64,000 nt of DNA from NCBI RefSeq assembly GCF_000803645.1, contig NZ_CP009122.1:1712501-1776500 (forward strand), given 5' to 3'. This DNA is from Sphingopyxis fribergensis (GTDB lineage: Bacteria; Pseudomonadota; Alphaproteobacteria; Sphingomonadales; Sphingomonadaceae). Below are positions 36,623 through 45,653 of this stretch, piece after piece. The first letter of the stretch is position 1; each line of letters begins with the position of its first letter. The position numbers were made by a program, and so were the translations under genes. The notes beneath the pieces are model-generated. The model saw only the letters and a list, made by a program, of their open reading frames with translations, had not been told where the DNA came from and made no database searches.

Positions 36623-37264
36623 ATGCATGCACCGACACCCCCGCGACCGGCGACAAAGAGCCGGAAAGCCTTTTGGCTGAAACAGCTCCATATGTGGCAC
36701 TGGATGAGTTCGGCTATCAGCCTGATTGGTCTGCTGTTGTTCGCGATCACCGGCTTCACGCTCAACCACGCCGCCGATATCGAGGGGTCGCCAGTCGTCG
36801 CCGAAAAGGCGGCGCAAATGCCGCCCGCGCTGCTTACGCGGCTGAAATCGGCAACGCCCGCCGCCGAAAAGGCGCCGCTACCCGCCGACGTCGCCCGATG
36901 GGTCGAGGACAGCTTTCCGGTCAAGGCATCGGGCGAAGCCGAGTGGTCGGCGGGCGAGGTCTATCTGCCCGCGCCCCGTCCCGGCGGCGACGCGTGGGTC
37001 GCGATCGATCTCGCGACCGGCGAAGCGTCTAGCGAGGTCACCAGCCGCGGCTGGATCTCCTACCTCAACGATCTTCATAAAGGGCGCAATTCGGGCACCG
37101 AGTGGAGCCTGTTCATCGACATCTTCGCCTTCGCCTGTCTGATCTTCGCCATCACCGGCCTGGTCCTGCTCTGGCTGCATTCGGCGAAGCGGAAAAGCAC
37201 CTGGCCGCTCGTTGGTATGGGGCTCGCGTTTCCCGCCGCCATCGCCGTCATTTTCATTCATTAG
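36623..37264 (+). CDS. PepSY-associated transmembrane protein
   Basis: This 213-residue membrane protein has an N-terminal helix (SAISLIGLLLFAITGFTLNH), a periplasmic region with a PepSY-like fold (about residues 50-160, ending GWISYLNDLHKGRNSG) and two C-terminal helices (FACLIFAITGLVLLWLHSA; VGMGLAFPAAIAVIFIH). PepSY-TM proteins often carry haem-ligating histidines (WHW near residue 25, LNH, DLHKG) and pass electrons across the inner membrane. In this operon with DUF2271, DUF4198 and ApbE it is probably the electron-delivery part of a flavin-dependent periplasmic reduction system connected with iron uptake. A Fur-like box lies just upstream. Confidence 0.85.
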   Translation: MHAPTPPRPATKSRKAFWLKQLHMWHWMSSAISLIGLLLFAITGFTLNHAADIEGSPVVAEKAAQMPPALLTRLKSATPAAEKAPLPADVARWVEDSFPVKASGEAEWSAGEVYLPAPRPGGDAWVAIDLATGEASSEVTSRGWISYLNDLHKGRNSGTEWSLFIDIFAFACLIFAITGLVLLWLHSAKRKSTWPLVGMGLAFPAAIAVIFIH

Positions 37265-37276
37265 GGAGACCCGTCA

Positions 37277-37804
37277 ATGCAGCTTTCCACCACGGCATGC
37301 GTTATTGGGACGATTGGCCTCGGCGCGACCTTCGCCGTCCCTGCGTTCGCCGCCGATCCGGGCACGATGGACGTGACGATCAATATCCCGCGGCTTAAGG
37401 TCGCCGAATATCACAAGCCTTATGTCGCGATCTGGGTCGAGAAGGCAGGAGCGAAGGCAAAAACCGTCGCGGTCTGGTACGATTATGACATGAAGGCGAA
37501 TGAGGGCACGAAGTGGCTCCGCGACGTCCGCCAGTGGTGGCGCGCCGCGGGCCGCTCGATGGCCTTCCCGGCGAACGGCGTCACCGGCGCCACCCGCGCT
37601 CCGGGCGCGCACAAAATCTCCTTCTCGCGCGCGCAACTCGGCGCGGCCGCACCCGGCCAATATACGCTGGTGATCGAGGCGGCGCGCGAGGTCGGCGGCC
37701 GCGAACTTCTGCGCATCCCCTTCACCTGGCCCGCAAAGGCCGGGGCGGGCGGCCGCGCTGCCGGAACGACTGAACTGGGCGCCGTTTCGGTCGCCTTCCG
37801 CTGA
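37277..37804 (+). CDS. DUF2271 periplasmic protein with a TGAT flavinylation motif
   Basis: This 175-residue exported protein has a signal peptide ending VPAFAAD and one DUF2271 domain. Residues 103-106 read TGAT (context PANGVTGATRAPG), which matches the S/T-G-A-T motif where ApbE attaches FMN through a phosphoester to the last Thr. Thr106 is thus the predicted flavin site, and an ApbE gene lies two genes downstream. It starts 12 bases after the PepSY gene. It probably carries electrons from the PepSY membrane protein to a periplasmic acceptor, perhaps ferric siderophore. The motif and operon are seen; the role is inferred. Confidence 0.82.
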   Translation: MQLSTTACVIGTIGLGATFAVPAFAADPGTMDVTINIPRLKVAEYHKPYVAIWVEKAGAKAKTVAVWYDYDMKANEGTKWLRDVRQWWRAAGRSMAFPANGVTGATRAPGAHKISFSRAQLGAAAPGQYTLVIEAAREVGGRELLRIPFTWPAKAGAGGRAAGTTELGAVSVAFR

Positions 37805-37824
37805 AGATTGAGAGGAACAGAGAT

Positions 37825-38652
37825 ATGAAGAAGCGAATTTGGGGTTTCGCCGCGACGGCCGCGCTTGCGGCGCTGGTTGCCGTTCCGGCCTCCGCGCATC
37901 GCCAGTGGATGATGCCGTCGGCGACCGTGCTGTCGGGCGACGATGTGTGGGTCACGGTCGACGCGGCGGTATCGAACGATCTTTTCTATTTCGAACATCA
38001 GCCGCTGCGCCTCGACGCGATGAAGGCGTGGGCGCCCGACGGCAGCGAAGCGGCGATCGAGAATAAGTCGACCGGGCGCTACCGCAGTACGTTCGACGTC
38101 CATTTGACGCAGAAGGGCACATGGCGGATCGCCTCGGTCGCCGACATGCTGATGGGCAGCTATGATCTGAACGGCAAGACCGAGCGCCTGCCGCGCGGCA
38201 CCACCGCCGCCAACCTCGCCGAGCGCGTGCCCACCGGTGCCACCAATGTGAAGACCGCCGAGGCGAACAACCGCAACGAGATTTTCGTGACGGTCGGCGA
38301 ACCAACGACAACCTTGTTCAAGCCGACGGGGAAGGGTATCGAAATCGTGCCAGTGACGCACCCCAACGATTTGATTTCGGGCGAAACTGCGACCTTCCAG
38401 TTTCTTCTCGACGGCAAACCCGCCGCGGGCCTGCCAGTCACGCTGATCCCCGGCGGCATCCGCTATCGCGACCAGTTGGGCCAGGTCGACCTCAAGACCG
38501 GCGCCGACGGCAAGGTCGAGCTGACATGGCCCGGACCCGGCCTTTACTGGCTGAACGTCACGACGCCGCAGGCCGAGCAGCCCGAAGGCGCTCCGACGGT
38601 CATCGCGCGCCGCGCCAGCTATGTCACGACGCTCGAGGTGCTGGCGCCCTGA
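37825..38652 (+). CDS. DUF4198 periplasmic protein
   Basis: This 275-residue exported protein has the signal peptide MKKRIWGFAATAALAALVA and cleavage near PASAHRQWM. The mature protein begins with the His-rich start typical of the family (AHRQWMMPS) and consists of beta-sandwich domains; its second half (DLISGETATFQFLLDGKPAA) resembles CbiK/NikM-like DUF4198 domains connected with metal uptake. It follows the DUF2271 gene by 20 bases and overlaps or abuts the ApbE gene. It likely binds metal or partners with the redox proteins of the operon. The function is not known precisely. Confidence 0.82.
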   Translation: MKKRIWGFAATAALAALVAVPASAHRQWMMPSATVLSGDDVWVTVDAAVSNDLFYFEHQPLRLDAMKAWAPDGSEAAIENKSTGRYRSTFDVHLTQKGTWRIASVADMLMGSYDLNGKTERLPRGTTAANLAERVPTGATNVKTAEANNRNEIFVTVGEPTTTLFKPTGKGIEIVPVTHPNDLISGETATFQFLLDGKPAAGLPVTLIPGGIRYRDQLGQVDLKTGADGKVELTWPGPGLYWLNVTTPQAEQPEGAPTVIARRASYVTTLEVLAP

Positions 38653-38678
38653 CCGATCGCATCCTCATCCCCCGCGCC

Positions 38679-39611
38679 TTGACGCCCGCGGCTTTCGCCG
38701 GGCGCGACGCGGGGGCTGCAACCGAAATTTTCGCGGGCGAAACGATGGGGACAAGCTGGTCGCTGCAGGCGGTCGCGCCGCCCGTGGCGACCTTGCACGG
38801 CGTGCAGGCGGCGCTCGACCTTGTCGTCGCACAGATGAGCCAGTGGAAGAGGGAATCCGACCTTGCGCGCTTCAACCATGCCGCGCCCGGCACATGGTGC
38901 GACGTCCCGGCCGAATTTGCACATGTGATAGAGGCCGCGCTCGACATCGCGCGCGCCAGCGGCGGGGCCTTTGACCCCGGTCTCGGCAACTTCACCGAAG
39001 CCTGGGGTTTCGGCAGCGCCGGTCGCGCCGGGCAGGCGCCGGACGCTGCCGGGCTTTGCGCCGACCGCACCATTGATTTCGATTCGGCAACGCGGCGCAT
39101 CCGGCGCAGCGAGGGCGCGGCGCTGGATTTATCGGGTATTGCCAAAGGCTATGGCGTCGATCTTGCGGCCGAATGGCTGCTCGACATCGGCGTGCGGCAC
39201 TTTCTGCTCGAAGTTGGCGGCGAGCTTCGCGGCGAGGGGATTCGGCCCGACGGCCAGCCTTGGTGGGTCGATGTCGAGATGCCGCCGACATCGTCGATTC
39301 CGCCATGGCGGATCGCGCTGCACGATCTGTCCGCGGCGACATCGGGCAATTATCGCCGCGGAGTCACCGTCGACGATCGTTATTATTCGCACAGCTTCGA
39401 TCCGCAAACCGGCCAGCCGATCGTCAACAATGTTTCTTCGGTCACCGTGCTTCATCGCAGTTGCATGATGGCCGATGGCTGGGCGACCGCGCTTACCGTC
39501 CTCGGTCCGCAAGCGGGCATCGCAATAGCCGATGAGCAGAATTTGGTCGCGTGCGTGATCGCGGGCGACCGCGAATATCTCTCACGCGCCTGGCGCGCGA
39601 TGCAGGATTAG
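38679..39611 (+). CDS. apbE: FAD:protein FMN transferase (ApbE)
   Basis: This about 310-residue ApbE enzyme transfers FMN from FAD to a Ser/Thr of target proteins in the periplasm. It has the N-terminal ETMGTSW motif, [19 protein letters not shown], the core [31 protein letters not shown] and the end motif DGWATAL. The start is uncertain. The conserved frame runs back into the DUF4198 gene without a good ATG, and I propose the TTG at 38679; CTG at 38649 is another option. No signal peptide is evident with this start. The DUF2271 protein upstream, with its TGAT motif, is the evident substrate. Its stop codon overlaps that of the convergent dioxygenase gene. Confidence 0.88.
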   Translation: MTPAAFAGRDAGAATEIFAGETMGTSWSLQAVAPPVATLHGVQAALDLVVAQMSQWKRESDLARFNHAAPGTWCDVPAEFAHVIEAALDIARASGGAFDPGLGNFTEAWGFGSAGRAGQAPDAAGLCADRTIDFDSATRRIRRSEGAALDLSGIAKGYGVDLAAEWLLDIGVRHFLLEVGGELRGEGIRPDGQPWWVDVEMPPTSSIPPWRIALHDLSAATSGNYRRGVTVDDRYYSHSFDPQTGQPIVNNVSSVTVLHRSCMMADGWATALTVLGPQAGIAIADEQNLVACVIAGDREYLSRAWRAMQD

Positions 39612-40291
39612 CTGTCGGCCCAGCGCCGCAGCAGATTGTGATACACGCCGGTCAGGCGCACGACCGTCGCGTCGCCCTGGCCCAGCGCCGTCGCCGCGCC
39701 CTGTACCCCCATATCGAGGTCGAACAGCAGGTTGCGCTGGCCCTGGTCGCGGACCATCGACTGAATCCAGAAGAAGCTCGCGACGCGCGTGCCCGACGTG
39801 ACCGGCTCGACGCGGTGGACGGTGGTCGCGGGGTAGAGGACCATATGGCCCGCAGGTAATTTGATCCCCGGCGCGTCGGAAAAACCTTCGACGACCAGCC
39901 CGCCACCCTCATAGCTATCGGGATCGGCGAGGAAAAGTGTCGCGGACAAGTCGCTCCGCATCCGGAACTCGCTGCCGCGGCGCATGCGGATCGCATTGTC
40001 GATATGGTCGCCGAAACTCTCGCCGCCGGCATAGCGGTTGAAATAGGGCGGATATATTTTGAGCGGCAGCGCCGCAGCGATGAACAGCGGGCTGCGGCCG
40101 AGCGCATCGAGAACGAAACGGCCCGCCTCCGCGGCGGCTTCGCCCAATTCGGGAAGCTGCTGGTTGCGCTTTGCGAGCGCGGCCTGCGGACCCGATGTTT
40201 CGTTGCCGTCGACCCAGTCGGCGGCGTCGAGGATCGAGCGGAGCTTGGCGACGCCATCGGCGTCGAGCACGTCGGGAATGATGCGGATCAT
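39608..40291 (-). CDS. PiuC-like Fe(II)/2-oxoglutarate-dependent dioxygenase (PKHD type)
   Basis: This 227-residue dioxygenase of the PiuC/YbiX family has the Fe(II)-binding HxD in [11 protein letters not shown] and the distal His in TTVHRVEPV. The 2-oxoglutarate-binding Arg is probably in GTRVASFFW. In many bacteria the gene accompanies a siderophore receptor, as here: it follows the receptor at 40351-42807 on the same strand after a 59-base gap. It probably hydroxylates a siderophore or a partner protein under iron limitation. I chose the ATG at 40291 ([10 protein letters not shown]); a longer frame to 40345 has no family similarity. Confidence 0.88.
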   Translation of the reverse strand: MIRIIPDVLDADGVAKLRSILDAADWVDGNETSGPQAALAKRNQQLPELGEAAAEAGRFVLDALGRSPLFIAAALPLKIYPPYFNRYAGGESFGDHIDNAIRMRRGSEFRMRSDLSATLFLADPDSYEGGGLVVEGFSDAPGIKLPAGHMVLYPATTVHRVEPVTSGTRVASFFWIQSMVRDQGQRNLLFDLDMGVQGAATALGQGDATVVRLTGVYHNLLRRWADS

Positions 40292-40350
40292 GGCGTTGCT
40301 TCTAGTCCGAAAAGGGCGGACGCAGCAATCGCCGCGCCCGCCCACCGGGA

Positions 40351-42807
40351 TCAGAAGTTGTAGAAGAGGCTGAACACGGCCGAGCGGGAGTCGCCCGGGT
40401 TCGCCCAGCCGCCCGATGCGGCGCCGCCGGTGATCGCGCCGGGCGTTGGGCTACCATTCGGCGCAACGACGCCCGCTCCGACATTGTTGCGGACGCCGGT
40501 GTAATAATCCTCGTTCGTGAAGTTGCTGACGTTGAGCTGCGCCACCAGACCGTTCTTGAAGTCATACGACACAAAGGCGCGGTGGATCAGGTAATCGTCG
40601 ACCATGAACTGCGTCCGCTGCGCGACATTGCGCTGGTTGGTCGCAAATCTGCCCTGATAGGTCAGGCCATAACCGATCTGCAGCCCGAACGGGAAGACAT
40701 AGGTGGTGAACAGGCTGCCCGAATGCTTCGGCGTCTGGATCAGGCGGTCGCCAGCCTGCGGATCGCGGAGCGCGGCCGTGTTGGCGCAAGCCGGACGCGC
40801 CGGAACCGTGAGCGGCTGCGGATCGGGGTTGGCGAGACAATAGTCCGAAACACTCTGCCGCACTTCGCTGTCGAGATAAGTGTAGTTCGCAAAGATCGCC
40901 CATTCGGGGGTCACATTGCCGCTGACGCCGAGGGCCACACCATCGACGCGCGACTGGCCATCGAGCACCTGTAACGAGTTGGGCTGCGCCGGATCGTTCG
41001 ACGGCGTACGGAAATTGGTGCGTTCGTTGCGGAACAGGGCGGCGGTCAGCAGCATCTTCTTGTCGAACAGCTCGGCCTTGGCCCCGATTTCATAGGTGCG
41101 CGCCTTCTCGGGCGCGACCGCACACGGATCGGCGGCGCCCGGCGCCGCCGGCAGGCCGCAGCCCGCGCGAACGGTCGCCGAGGTCGGGGTCTTGGCATTG
41201 CCATAGGCGGCATAGAGGCTGACATTCTCGATCGGGTGGAACACCGCGCCAAGGCGATAGGAGAAGAGATTTTCGTCGCTGATCTGTTCGGCGCCGCGGA
41301 CGTACACCGCGCCCGTCGCAGGCGTCGTCACCGTGTCGGCGCGGAAGACGGTCCGCACGCTTTCATAACGAACCCCCGCGTTCAGTTCGAACATCGGCGA
41401 GATTTCGAGCGTGTCGAAGGCATAGACCGCGAGGTTACGCGTGTCGCCATAGCTGTTCCCCGTGCGGACATAATTGACCGGACCGTTCCACACCGTGTTC
41501 GGGTTCGACAGGCTGATCGGCGGCTGCACCGGGTTGGGCAGCGTGCCGCCTGCATTGCGCAGCAGCTGCGCATTCTCGATCGAATAATCTTCCTGCGTGT
41601 ACGATGCGCCGATCACCAGCGTGTTGAACAGGCCGCCTTTGGCGCCGCTGGCGACGGTAAGGTCGGTCTGGTTGTGGATCAGGTCGTTGACCTGATCGCG
41701 GACCAGCCCGCGCGGGCCGGCGGGATAATAGAAGCCGGGGGCGTTCTGGCCAGCCGGGCAGGCGCTGCCCACGGTCGCATTGGCACTGCCTCCGATCGGC
41801 TGGAGGCCGCTGGCGAGGCAGAAGACGCCCTGCGGCGCGCTCGTCTGGCTATACTGGTGGACGCGCTGCCAGCGGGTCAGGTTGCGGATCGAGACATTGT
41901 CGCTGAACGCGTGGCGGAAGGTCGCGGTCAGGCGGTCGACCTTCGTCTTCTGTTCGTCGAGATTGACGATGCCGAAATAGTCGCTGTCGTCGACGCCCGC
42001 GAGCGGACCATTGTTCACCCCGCTCAGGAAAAAGGGCACGCCATAGATTGGCGTGTTGTCGTCGTCCTGATGGATATAGGCGAGCGTCAGGCTGGTGTCG
42101 CTTTCGACGCCGATCGTGATCGACGGCGCGACGCCCCAGCGCTGATAGGATTCGACGTCGCGGCCCGGTACGTCATTCTCATGATACATGGCGTTGATGC
42201 GCACCGCGATCAGGTCGCTGACGCGCCAATTGCTGTCGACGGCGGCGCGGTAATAATTATCGGTGCCGACCGCAGCCTGCACCGTCGTCGCGTCGCGCGC
42301 AAAGGGGATCTTGCTGACGAGGTTGATCGTGCCGCCGACGCTGCCCGATCCGTTGAACACCGAGTTGGCGCCATTATAGACTTCGATCTGCTGCAGGTTG
42401 AAGGGGTCGGTGCGGCTGTATTGCGCGCTGTCGCGGACACCGTCGACCGTCAGGTCATTGTTCGCCGAGTAACCGCGCAGGTTGATCGAGTCGCCATAAC
42501 CGCCGCCGCCTTCGCCCGCGCCGAACGTGATGCCGGGGATAGTCGTGAGCGCGTCGCGCAGCGTGAGCAGATTCTGCTGACGGATTTGTTCCTGCGACAC
42601 GACCGTTACGGTTTGCGGCGTGTCGACGATGGGTGCGGTCGACTTGGGCGATTCCACCTCGGTCGCGAGCGTGCCGCTGACGATGATGTCGTTGCGGCCG
42701 CCGGGTGCGTCCTGTGCCGCATCTGCCTCGGTGGCGAGCGCCGGCGCGCTGATCAGGCTGCCGACGCAGGAGAGTGCGAGGAACGAGGCGGATGTCGATG
42801 GCTTCAC
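40351..42807 (-). CDS. TonB-dependent siderophore receptor (Fiu/PiuA-like)
   Basis: This 818-residue outer-membrane receptor has a signal peptide ending [11 protein letters not shown]. The TonB box is NDIIVSGT, and the plug has [41 protein letters not shown] and [15 protein letters not shown], all typical of catecholate/hydroxamate siderophore receptors. The barrel ends [11 protein letters not shown] PiuC-type dioxygenase follows and a TonB-like protein gene precedes it, giving an iron-uptake unit. Two Fur-like boxes lie upstream at 42845-42893, so expression should rise under iron starvation. The siderophore cannot be told from sequence. Confidence 0.92.
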   Translation of the reverse strand: MKPSTSASFLALSCVGSLISAPALATEADAAQDAPGGRNDIIVSGTLATEVESPKSTAPIVDTPQTVTVVSQEQIRQQNLLTLRDALTTIPGITFGAGEGGGGYGDSINLRGYSANNDLTVDGVRDSAQYSRTDPFNLQQIEVYNGANSVFNGSGSVGGTINLVSKIPFARDATTVQAAVGTDNYYRAAVDSNWRVSDLIAVRINAMYHENDVPGRDVESYQRWGVAPSITIGVESDTSLTLAYIHQDDDNTPIYGVPFFLSGVNNGPLAGVDDSDYFGIVNLDEQKTKVDRLTATFRHAFSDNVSIRNLTRWQRVHQYSQTSAPQGVFCLASGLQPIGGSANATVGSACPAGQNAPGFYYPAGPRGLVRDQVNDLIHNQTDLTVASGAKGGLFNTLVIGASYTQEDYSIENAQLLRNAGGTLPNPVQPPISLSNPNTVWNGPVNYVRTGNSYGDTRNLAVYAFDTLEISPMFELNAGVRYESVRTVFRADTVTTPATGAVYVRGAEQISDENLFSYRLGAVFHPIENVSLYAAYGNAKTPTSATVRAGCGLPAAPGAADPCAVAPEKARTYEIGAKAELFDKKMLLTAALFRNERTNFRTPSNDPAQPNSLQVLDGQSRVDGVALGVSGNVTPEWAIFANYTYLDSEVRQSVSDYCLANPDPQPLTVPARPACANTAALRDPQAGDRLIQTPKHSGSLFTTYVFPFGLQIGYGLTYQGRFATNQRNVAQRTQFMVDDYLIHRAFVSYDFKNGLVAQLNVSNFTNEDYYTGVRNNVGAGVVAPNGSPTPGAITGGAASGGWANPGDSRSAVFSLFYNF

Positions 42808-42844
42808 GGTAAACCCCCTGTTTTATGATTGGTTCGGGGCGCCG

Positions 42845-42893
42845 CTATTGAGAGTCGATTGCAAAGTCAACGTCTATTGAGAATTAGTCGCAT
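42845..42893. promoter_or_regulatory. Tandem Fur-like boxes before the siderophore receptor
   Basis: On the minus strand TGCAATCGACTCTCAATAGC (42845-42864) and TGCGACTAATTCTCAATAGA (42874-42893) share TGC and TCTCAATAG and are 29 bases apart. They lie 38-86 bases before the receptor start and downstream of the TonB gene. Two boxes suggest tight iron repression. Confidence 0.6.
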
Positions 42894-42937
42894 GTTTGTC
42901 GCGGTTGGTACTTGCTTTGTGAAGCGGACGAAACTCG

Positions 42938-43663
42938 CTAGCGCCGCCGTTCGAACCACCAGCTTTGCCGCCAGCCATATTGGCTGGGGATATCGTCTCC
43001 GGCGGCGTTGGTTGCGGGCTTGAAGCGGAAGCGTTCCTCGATCAGGCGGCACGTCGTCTCGTCGAGCGAGGTGTCACCGCTCGATCGCGTCACGCGGCAT
43101 CCGCTGGCGCGGCCGCTCGCCTCGATGGTGAAGCGGACCTCGACTTCACCGCCTGCCTTGGCGCGGCTCGCTTCGCGGGGATAGTCGCGGTCGTGGATCG
43201 TGCCGCTGCGCCACACGGCCTTGCTGCCGCCACCGGTGCCGCGTCCCGATCCGCCCGCGCCCGTGCCATCGCCGCGGCCACCCGCCCCTGAACCGGCGCC
43301 GCGGGTCGGCGTCGCACCTGCCGATGCGTCGTTGCCGGCGCCCGGACGCGGCGCGGCGACGATTGGCGCCACAACCGGGGGCAGCTTCGCTTTCGGTGCG
43401 AAGACCGGCGCCGCCTTGGCGTGCTTGTTCGCTGCCGAGGCGCTGCCGCTGGCCCTTTCGCTCGGCGCGTTGGGTGGGACAACCGGTTCGCGCGGCGGCG
43501 GGGGTGCGGGAATAGCGATCGCGGTGATCGCTTCGCTCGCCTTGCGGACGACCTCGAGATCGAGACCACTGGCGAGGCCAAGCCCGACCGCAAGGACCGC
43601 GATCAGCGCCCCGCCTCCGGATATCGCGCGCTGTCGCCCCGAAACCTGCCCCGTATAGGCCAT
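42938..43663 (-). CDS. TonB-like energy transducer
   Basis: This 241-residue protein has one N-terminal transmembrane segment (GALIAVLAVGLGLASGL), a long proline/alanine- and glycine-rich spacer (PAPPPPREPVVPPNAP and later GSGAGGRGDGTGAGGSGRG), and a C-terminal TonB domain (VEVRFTIEASGRASGCRVTRSSG, shortened). It would pass proton-motive energy to the receptor just downstream. The spacer is richer in Gly and poorer in Pro-Lys repeats than in E. coli TonB. No exbB/exbD adjoin, so it must use a distant ExbBD. I chose the ATG at 43663 (MAYTGQ) over 43702. Confidence 0.8.
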   Translation of the reverse strand: MAYTGQVSGRQRAISGGGALIAVLAVGLGLASGLDLEVVRKASEAITAIAIPAPPPPREPVVPPNAPSERASGSASAANKHAKAAPVFAPKAKLPPVVAPIVAAPRPGAGNDASAGATPTRGAGSGAGGRGDGTGAGGSGRGTGGGSKAVWRSGTIHDRDYPREASRAKAGGEVEVRFTIEASGRASGCRVTRSSGDTSLDETTCRLIEERFRFKPATNAAGDDIPSQYGWRQSWWFERRR

Positions 43664-43706
43664 TGTGCCGCCTCTTATCGCGCGCCGCTGCGCGCCGGCC
43701 ACCCGT

Positions 43707-44576
43707 TTAGAGGAATTCGTCTAGCGTGGACATGAACCGGTCGAACTGGTCATGGTGCAGCCAGTGACCGGCATTTTCGAATTCGATCACGTTGGCGGTG
43801 TTGAAATGTTCGAGCCGGCCATCCTTCTCGGGATTCGATGCCCAGCTGTTCGCGCCATAGAGAAGCAAAGTGGGGCAGGTGATCGCGCCCCATAAGGCCG
43901 CGATATCGTCCTGCGGCATATCGAAGGCGGGCCAGACGTTGAGGTAATTGTCGAACTTCCAGCTCCACGTGCCATCCTCGTTCCGGCTGATGCCGTTGAT
44001 CGTGAGGTGACGCGCCTGGTGTTCGGTCAGATAGCTGTTCTCGCCCATCATGCGCGCCAGCGCATCGTCGAGCGTCGCATAGCGGCGCGGCGTGCGCCCG
44101 GCCGCCTGGCGCTTGTCGTCGATCCATTTGCGGAAGCGTTCGGCATAACCCGTCTGCGCGCGCTCGGCGATCACCTTGGGCGAGGGGCCTAGCCCCTCGA
44201 TCGCGACGAGCTTGCGCACATTGTCGGGATAGAGGCCGGTATAGCGGAGCGCGATATTGCCGCCCATCGAATGCGCGACGATCGTGACGGGCCCCAAGTC
44301 GATCTGATGAATCAACTGCGCGAGATCGTACACGAAGGCATCCATCGCGTAATTGCCGTCGGGCGACCATGCACTGTCGCCATGGCCGCGCAGATCGGGC
44401 GCGATGATGTGAAAACGGTCGCGCAGCTTTTCGGCGACCCAGTCCCAGTTGCGACAATGGTCGCGGCCGCCGTGGACGAGCAGCAAAGGCGGAGCGCCGC
44501 GATTGCCCCAGTCGACATAATGCAGCTTCAGCCGCTGCGAGATGAAGCTGTTCGAGGTGGGGCCGGCACTTGCCAT
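43707..44576 (-). CDS. Alpha/beta hydrolase
   Basis: This 289-residue cytosolic alpha/beta hydrolase has HGGRDHCRNWD after strand 3 (oxyanion region), APDLRGHGDS, the nucleophile Ser in VAHSMGGNIALRY and the His in FENAGHWLHHDQ. It resembles esterase/2-hydroxymuconic semialdehyde hydrolase-like proteins. AAGGAT precedes the ATG at 44576; longer frames upstream have no similarity. It is divergent from the dienoyl-CoA-reductase-like gene, with about 96 bases between, so the two may share control. Substrate unknown. Confidence 0.82.
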   Translation of the reverse strand: MASAGPTSNSFISQRLKLHYVDWGNRGAPPLLLVHGGRDHCRNWDWVAEKLRDRFHIIAPDLRGHGDSAWSPDGNYAMDAFVYDLAQLIHQIDLGPVTIVAHSMGGNIALRYTGLYPDNVRKLVAIEGLGPSPKVIAERAQTGYAERFRKWIDDKRQAAGRTPRRYATLDDALARMMGENSYLTEHQARHLTINGISRNEDGTWSWKFDNYLNVWPAFDMPQDDIAALWGAITCPTLLLYGANSWASNPEKDGRLEHFNTANVIEFENAGHWLHHDQFDRFMSTLDEFL

Positions 44577-44672
44577 CGGATCATCCTTGCTGTCTGTTCC
44601 AGTTTCAAAAGGCGACTGGTTTCGATCCGTCAACCCCGGATCGCTGTCAGTGTGGAGCAAGGGAGATGAGGC

Positions 44673-45464
44673 ATGACGACATTCCGCGATAATCTGCTGG
44701 CCGGGAAGACGGCCTTCGTCGCCGGCGGTACGAGCGGTATCAACCTGGGCATCGCCAAGCGTTTCGCCGAACTGGGCGCGAAGGTCGCGGTGGCGGGCCG
44801 CGATCCCGATAAGGCAGCGCGTGCGGCGGCGGAGATCGGTCGTGGCGCGCTCGGCCTGTCGGGCGATGTCCGCGACTATGCGGCGATCCGCGGCGTGATG
44901 GAGCAGGTGGCGAGCCAGCTGGGGCCGATGGATATCGTCATTTCGGGTGCGGCCGGTAATTTCCTCGCCCCGGCGCTCGGCATGTCGGCCAACGCGTTTC
45001 GCACCGTCGTCGATATCGACCTCAACGGCACCTTCAACGTCTTCCGCGGCTGTCACGACCTGCTGGGCCGTCCGGGCGCGTCGCTGATCGCGATCACCGC
45101 TGGGCAGGCGGTCAATGCGTCGGCGCTGCAAGCGCACGCCTGCGCCGCCAAGGCGGGGATCAACCAGTTAATTCGCGTGCTGGCGCTCGAATGGGGTCCC
45201 GAAGTGCGGGTGAACGGCATTTCGCCGGGGCCGATCGCCGGGACCGAAGGCATGGCACGCCTCGCGCCCGACGCCGAAACCCGCCAATCGCATTTCGACC
45301 GCATCGCGATGAAGCGCTGGGGCGAGGTCGAGGAGGTCGCCGAATCGGCGGTGTTCCTCTGCTCGCCGGCCGCGGGCTACATTACCGGCACGATCCTCGA
45401 CTGCGATGGCGGAAGCCAGGTCGGCGACGCCTCGCGCGGCGATCTCCAGAAGGGAATGGCCTGA
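44673..45464 (+). CDS. SDR of the 2,4-dienoyl-CoA reductase type
   Basis: This 263-residue SDR has the cofactor loop GGTSGINLGIAKRF. SGAAGNFLAPA in place of the usual NNAG, and QAHACAAKAGINQL in place of YxxxK, are both typical of mammalian-type 2,4-dienoyl-CoA reductases. PGPIAGTEGMARL is a further family mark. It would reduce 2,4-dienoyl-CoA during breakdown of polyunsaturated acids. GGGAGATGAGG precedes the ATG. A terminator hairpin follows and separates it from the convergent tRNA-Val. Confidence 0.85.
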   Translation: MTTFRDNLLAGKTAFVAGGTSGINLGIAKRFAELGAKVAVAGRDPDKAARAAAEIGRGALGLSGDVRDYAAIRGVMEQVASQLGPMDIVISGAAGNFLAPALGMSANAFRTVVDIDLNGTFNVFRGCHDLLGRPGASLIAITAGQAVNASALQAHACAAKAGINQLIRVLALEWGPEVRVNGISPGPIAGTEGMARLAPDAETRQSHFDRIAMKRWGEVEEVAESAVFLCSPAAGYITGTILDCDGGSQVGDASRGDLQKGMA

Positions 45465-45468
45465 AAGC

Positions 45469-45505
45469 AAAAACGCCGCCAACCCGTTGGGGAGGCGGCG
45501 TTTTT
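45469..45505. terminator. Bidirectional intrinsic terminator
   Basis: AAAAACGCCGCC (45469-45480) and GGCGGCGTTTTT (45494-45505) form a 12-base stem with flanking A and T tracts. It serves the SDR on the + strand and the tRNA-Val transcript on the minus strand. Confidence 0.85.
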
Positions 45506-45507
45506 AA

Positions 45508-45582
45508 TGGTGGGCGTGGCAAGGATTGAACTTGCGACCCCTGCGATGTCAACACAGTGCTCTACCACTGAGCTACACGCCC
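45508..45582 (-). tRNA. tRNA-Val (anticodon GAC), CCA encoded
   Basis: The minus strand folds as a complete tRNA: acceptor GGGCGTG paired with CACGCCC, D arm AGCTCAGTGGTAGAGC, anticodon loop TTGACAT with GAC, T arm GTTCAATC, and encoded CCA at 45508-45510. A terminator hairpin follows immediately. Confidence 0.93.
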
Positions 45583-45653
45583 ATCCCTTGGGGTGACGCG
45601 CCCCCTAATAGGCCCTGCAGCGCTTGGCAAGCCCTTCGCGCAAGGCGACGTCG

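Noticed and set aside
41236..42828. 530-residue plus-strand frame opposite the siderophore receptor
   Set aside because: Antisense shadow; the minus-strand receptor has a complete set of plug and barrel motifs and a signal peptide.
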